A DNA stretch of 28,281 nt from JBPRGG01 sp051418075 (GTDB lineage Bacteria; Bacteroidota; Bacteroidia; Cytophagales; Cyclobacteriaceae): contig JBPRGG010000080.1 in NCBI GenBank assembly GCA_051418075.1, forward strand, positions 1-28,281, in the 5' to 3' direction. The notes beneath the pieces were generated by a model. It had not been told where the DNA came from and made no database searches. It saw only the letters and a program-made list of their open reading frames with translations. Each line of letters starts with the position of its first letter. Within the stretch, counting starts at the first letter, position 1. This document shows positions 26,262 to 28,281 of this stretch, piece by piece. Position numbers and translations under genes: made by a program.

Positions 26262-26698
26262 GGGTTCTGCATTTTTGAAATTATTTTAGTAGTGGAGTAG
26301 CCATCCACAAAATCGATCAGGATTGTTTCACCGGCGAATTCACGGCCAACCACTTCTTCCACCTGATAATCCCCCCCTTTCACCAACACATCGGGCCGGA
26401 TTTTGGACAATATTTCGAGGGGTGTATCTTCGTAAAACACCATGATATAGGAGATACTTTCCAGACCTGCCAGTACAAAAGCCCGGTCTTCCTGGTTATT
26501 GATCGGCCGGCTGGGTCCTTTCAGTTTACTGACTGAATCGTCACTGTTGAGGCCCAGTACCAGCAGGTCTCCCAGTTGTCTGGCAGCAGCAAGATAGGCC
26601 ACGTGGCCTTTATGCAGGATGTCAAAACAACCATTGGTGAAAACGATCTTTTTTCCTGCTTTCCGTTCTTGATCCAACTGGGAGAGCAAATCTGTCAT
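26258..26698 (-). CDS. RfaE2-type sugar-phosphate adenylyltransferase (HldE C-domain)
   Basis: This 146-aa cytoplasmic nucleotidyltransferase of the cytidylyltransferase-like fold attaches AMP to heptose 1-phosphate in the HldE pathway. Motifs are TNGCFDILHKGHVAYL (HxGH at 29-32), LGLNSDDSVSKLKGPSRPIN, VKGGDY (119 region) and the late GYSTTKII loop in place of the usual ISSS/T-T. I choose ATG 26698; the longer frame begins at a TTG 24 nt upstream. It corresponds to the separate C-terminal half of HldE, while the kinase half lies two genes downstream fused to a phosphatase. It is the first gene of the operon, and a LacI-type palindrome is 30 bp upstream. Confidence 0.9.
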   Translation of the reverse strand: MTDLLSQLDQERKAGKKIVFTNGCFDILHKGHVAYLAAARQLGDLLVLGLNSDDSVSKLKGPSRPINNQEDRAFVLAGLESISYIMVFYEDTPLEILSKIRPDVLVKGGDYQVEEVVGREFAGETILIDFVDGYSTTKIISKMQNP

Positions 26699-26727
26699 AG
26701 ATTTTAATTTCCTGTTTTCCAAAGCTT

Positions 26728-26741
26728 CTAAATCGATTTAG
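26728..26741. promoter_or_regulatory. Candidate LacI-family operator
   Basis: CTAAATCGATTTAG is a perfect 14-bp palindrome with a central CG, the classic form of LacI-family operators. It lies 30 bp upstream of the RfaE2-type gene start, next to a TATAAC-like stretch (minus strand) that could be the promoter. The LacI regulator at the other end of the same gene string is the obvious candidate ligand. Palindrome seen; binding inferred. Confidence 0.55.
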
Positions 26742-27365
26742 TTATAGTACAAGTATCCGTTTTTTGGGGGATAATTGCAATGGAAGGCGGATAATTTTTG
26801 CCTGCGAACTATTAGTAAAATCGAAAAAGAATTTTCTGATAATTTTAACTGAAACTTTTTGAAACCAATACAAACTAAAAAATGGCTTTTGAAGATTGAA
26901 AACCATTAGGATAAAAATAATACAGGGAGCTTTTTCAGGAAGAATTTAAATGTAATCAATGGCTATTTAAATCATTTCAAAACCTAAATCCATGATCTGT
27001 CTGTTTATTTAATGATACTTCTGCTATATATATATGCCGAGATGATTAAATTTCCAAAAACCACAGCTACACTAATTACATTCTTGCAGCAATGCCAAAC
27101 AGAAAAGCGTAATTGACCCTCTAACTAAAAAAGTGGGATCTTAATAGCATTTTTCTGAATTACCAATTAAAGCTTGAGTTGCCAACTCATTAAGAATTAT
27201 ACAATCTCCATATGTATGTGAGTTCTGTTGAGAGGCAGGTATCGGAAGTAAATTTTCTTTAATATCTTTCTTTTAAGGGATTATAACAAAGAAAAAACCC
27301 ATTCCCCTTTAACTAAAGTTGAAAAAAATATTTCAGAAAACCAAACGAACCTGAAGCAAAAACGA
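26742..27365. other. AT-rich stretch without recognisable gene
   Basis: About 620 bp between the heptose-type operon promoter and the GH30 remnant. Both strands carry frequent stops; I see no RNA gene, strong terminator or clear repeat. The last 60 bp (from about 27305) may be a worn continuation of the GH30 fragment, since that frame stays open, but the text is not conserved enough to say. Confidence 0.5.
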
Positions 27366-27530
27366 TTGGAGATTGAGCTTCCGGGTACGGTGTATCGTCA
27401 ATTCAAGGCTTACCGCACATCTTATCAGGTCGAGCAATATGAGCATGTAGGAACTTATAATTTGAAAAATGGAAAACTAACAGTTGATTCACCAGGCTAC
27501 TCAGTAACGACTTTTATTGGGTTTAAGTAA
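27366..27530 (+). pseudogene. C-terminal remnant of a GH30-type glycoside hydrolase
   Basis: The frame ending at TAA 27528-27530 reads LEIELPGTVYRQFKAYRTS, then VGTYNLKNGKLTVDSPGYS and VTTFIGFK. This is the end of the C-terminal beta-sandwich of GH30-like glycosidases, where 'f.aYRTS..e.l..vg.y...gG.l...p..SvtTf.g' is typical. No upstream catalytic domain is present, so about 90 per cent of the gene is missing. The family call is from remembered consensus. It supports loss of glycan-degrading genes around this locus. Confidence 0.6.
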
Positions 27531-27658
27531 ATGATAACAAAAATCAGATTTAAATAATAATGGATTTTTAATCACGTTTTGCCCTTAAGCCAGCTTGATA
27601 TACTACGGAGTATTTTAATTGAATGTAACAACAAATAAACCCAGAACAGGACTGAACA

Positions 27659-28281
27659 ATGAAAAAGCTTGTATTATCTGGATTAATGATTTTAACCGCT
27701 ACAACATTAATCCTAGGACAGGAAAATGATAAGCCCAAAGTAATAATTACCCAGGATGGTGAAGTGGATGACAGAAGCTCATTCATGAGATTTTTGCTGT
27801 ATACTCCCGACATTGATTTAAGAGGTGTAATTGCCACTAATAGCAAATGGCAAAAAAATGGGCATGGCTTAGGATGGGTCAATGATGCCTATGAATTGTA
27901 TGCTCAGGTACGAGAAAACCTGTTGTTGCATCATCCTGATTTTCCCACTGTAGAATATTTGCAATCAATTACAGTAACTGGCAATGAGGATCCACAACAT
28001 TTGACCGGGGCACCTCCTTATGCTGATTCAAAAGGAGCTGATTTAATCATAGATGAGCTACTGGCCCTGGATGGCCAACTGCTACATATCAATTGCTGGG
28101 GAGGTGTGAATACTGTGGCACATGCACTGTGGAAATTCAGGCAAAATTATCCGGAAGAATTTGAAAAGAAAGCAGCAAAAGTAAGATTGATAACCATTGA
28201 CTTTCAGGATGAAGCAGGTGAATGGATCGTTAAAAACATGCCGGAAATCAGAGTCCTAAGAAACAATGCTTTTCACATGAC
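27659..28281 (+). CDS. DUF1593 / Sde182-like nucleoside-hydrolase-fold protein, N-terminal part
   Basis: The first 207 codons of a secreted protein are present, and the gene runs off the right edge. A signal peptide (MKKLVLSGLMILTATTLILG) precedes the nucleoside-hydrolase-like domain: VIITQDGEVDDRSSFMRFLLYTPDIDLRGVIATNSKW carries the Asp-rich Ca-binding motif (DGEVDD). HINCWGGVNTVAHALW is a second conserved block. Members, first described as cellulose-binding protein Sde182, usually have about 470 residues with a C-terminal sandwich domain. Their substrate is not well established, but they are common in Bacteroidota glycan loci. The ATG at 27659 gives the signal peptide directly. Confidence 0.85.
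   Translation, partial: MKKLVLSGLMILTATTLILGQENDKPKVIITQDGEVDDRSSFMRFLLYTPDIDLRGVIATNSKWQKNGHGLGWVNDAYELYAQVRENLLLHHPDFPTVEYLQSITVTGNEDPQHLTGAPPYADSKGADLIIDELLALDGQLLHINCWGGVNTVAHALWKFRQNYPEEFEKKAAKVRLITIDFQDEAGEWIVKNMPEIRVLRNNAFHM

Noticed and set aside
27568..27882. 104-codon frame on the minus strand
   Set aside because: It is antisense to the start of the DUF1593 gene, which has a signal peptide and conserved motifs.

Overview
The window reads as a polysaccharide-utilisation region of a Bacteroidota bacterium, most likely a Cytophagales-type organism. This is inferred from the gene families: a hybrid two-component system with a beta-propeller sensor, a SusC/SusD pair, FG-GAP/ASPIC-UnbV lipoproteins, a sulfatase and an SSS sugar symporter. 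Almost everything is on the minus strand. No rRNA, tRNA or CRISPR array was seen.

Region 1 (1-10542) is AT-rich. It holds the start of a Tat-exported protein, a GntR-type repressor with a paired direct repeat in its promoter, a 1342-aa hybrid two-component sensor/regulator, a 490-aa FG-GAP/PQQ-like lipoprotein, and a divergent 1113-aa FG-GAP/ASPIC-UnbV lipoprotein.

Region 2 (10534-15844) is a SusC-SusD operon closed by an intrinsic terminator. Directly behind the terminator lies the 5' part (domain I) of a group IIC intron. Its far end runs into the last 43 codons of a second ASPIC/UnbV gene. A deletion seems to have removed the rest of the intron and most of that gene.

Region 3 (16087-17638) is a graveyard: a glycoside hydrolase family 32 gene with three in-frame stops and several frameshifts, joined head-on to a minus-strand fragment of another secreted beta-propeller protein. 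An apparently intact sulfatase (17639-19066) follows.

Region 4 (19193-26698) is visibly richer in GC. Read on the minus strand it carries a heptose-type sugar-nucleotide operon: an RfaE2-type nucleotidyltransferase, an internally deleted HldD-type epimerase, a GmhA-type isomerase, and a PfkB kinase fused to a HAD phosphatase. A LacI regulator, a cellobiose-2-epimerase-like enzyme and an SSS symporter follow in the same direction. A perfect 14-bp palindrome of LacI-operator type sits just upstream of the operon.

Region 5 (26742-28281) is AT-rich and mostly empty. It contains a C-terminal remnant of a GH30-type glycosidase and the first 207 codons of a DUF1593/Sde182-like nucleoside-hydrolase-fold protein.

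Taken together, the intact parts suggest extracellular glycan sensing (hybrid sensor), outer-membrane import (SusCD), desulfation, and inner-membrane import plus epimerisation of a sugar under LacI control. Several neighbouring glycan genes are decaying.
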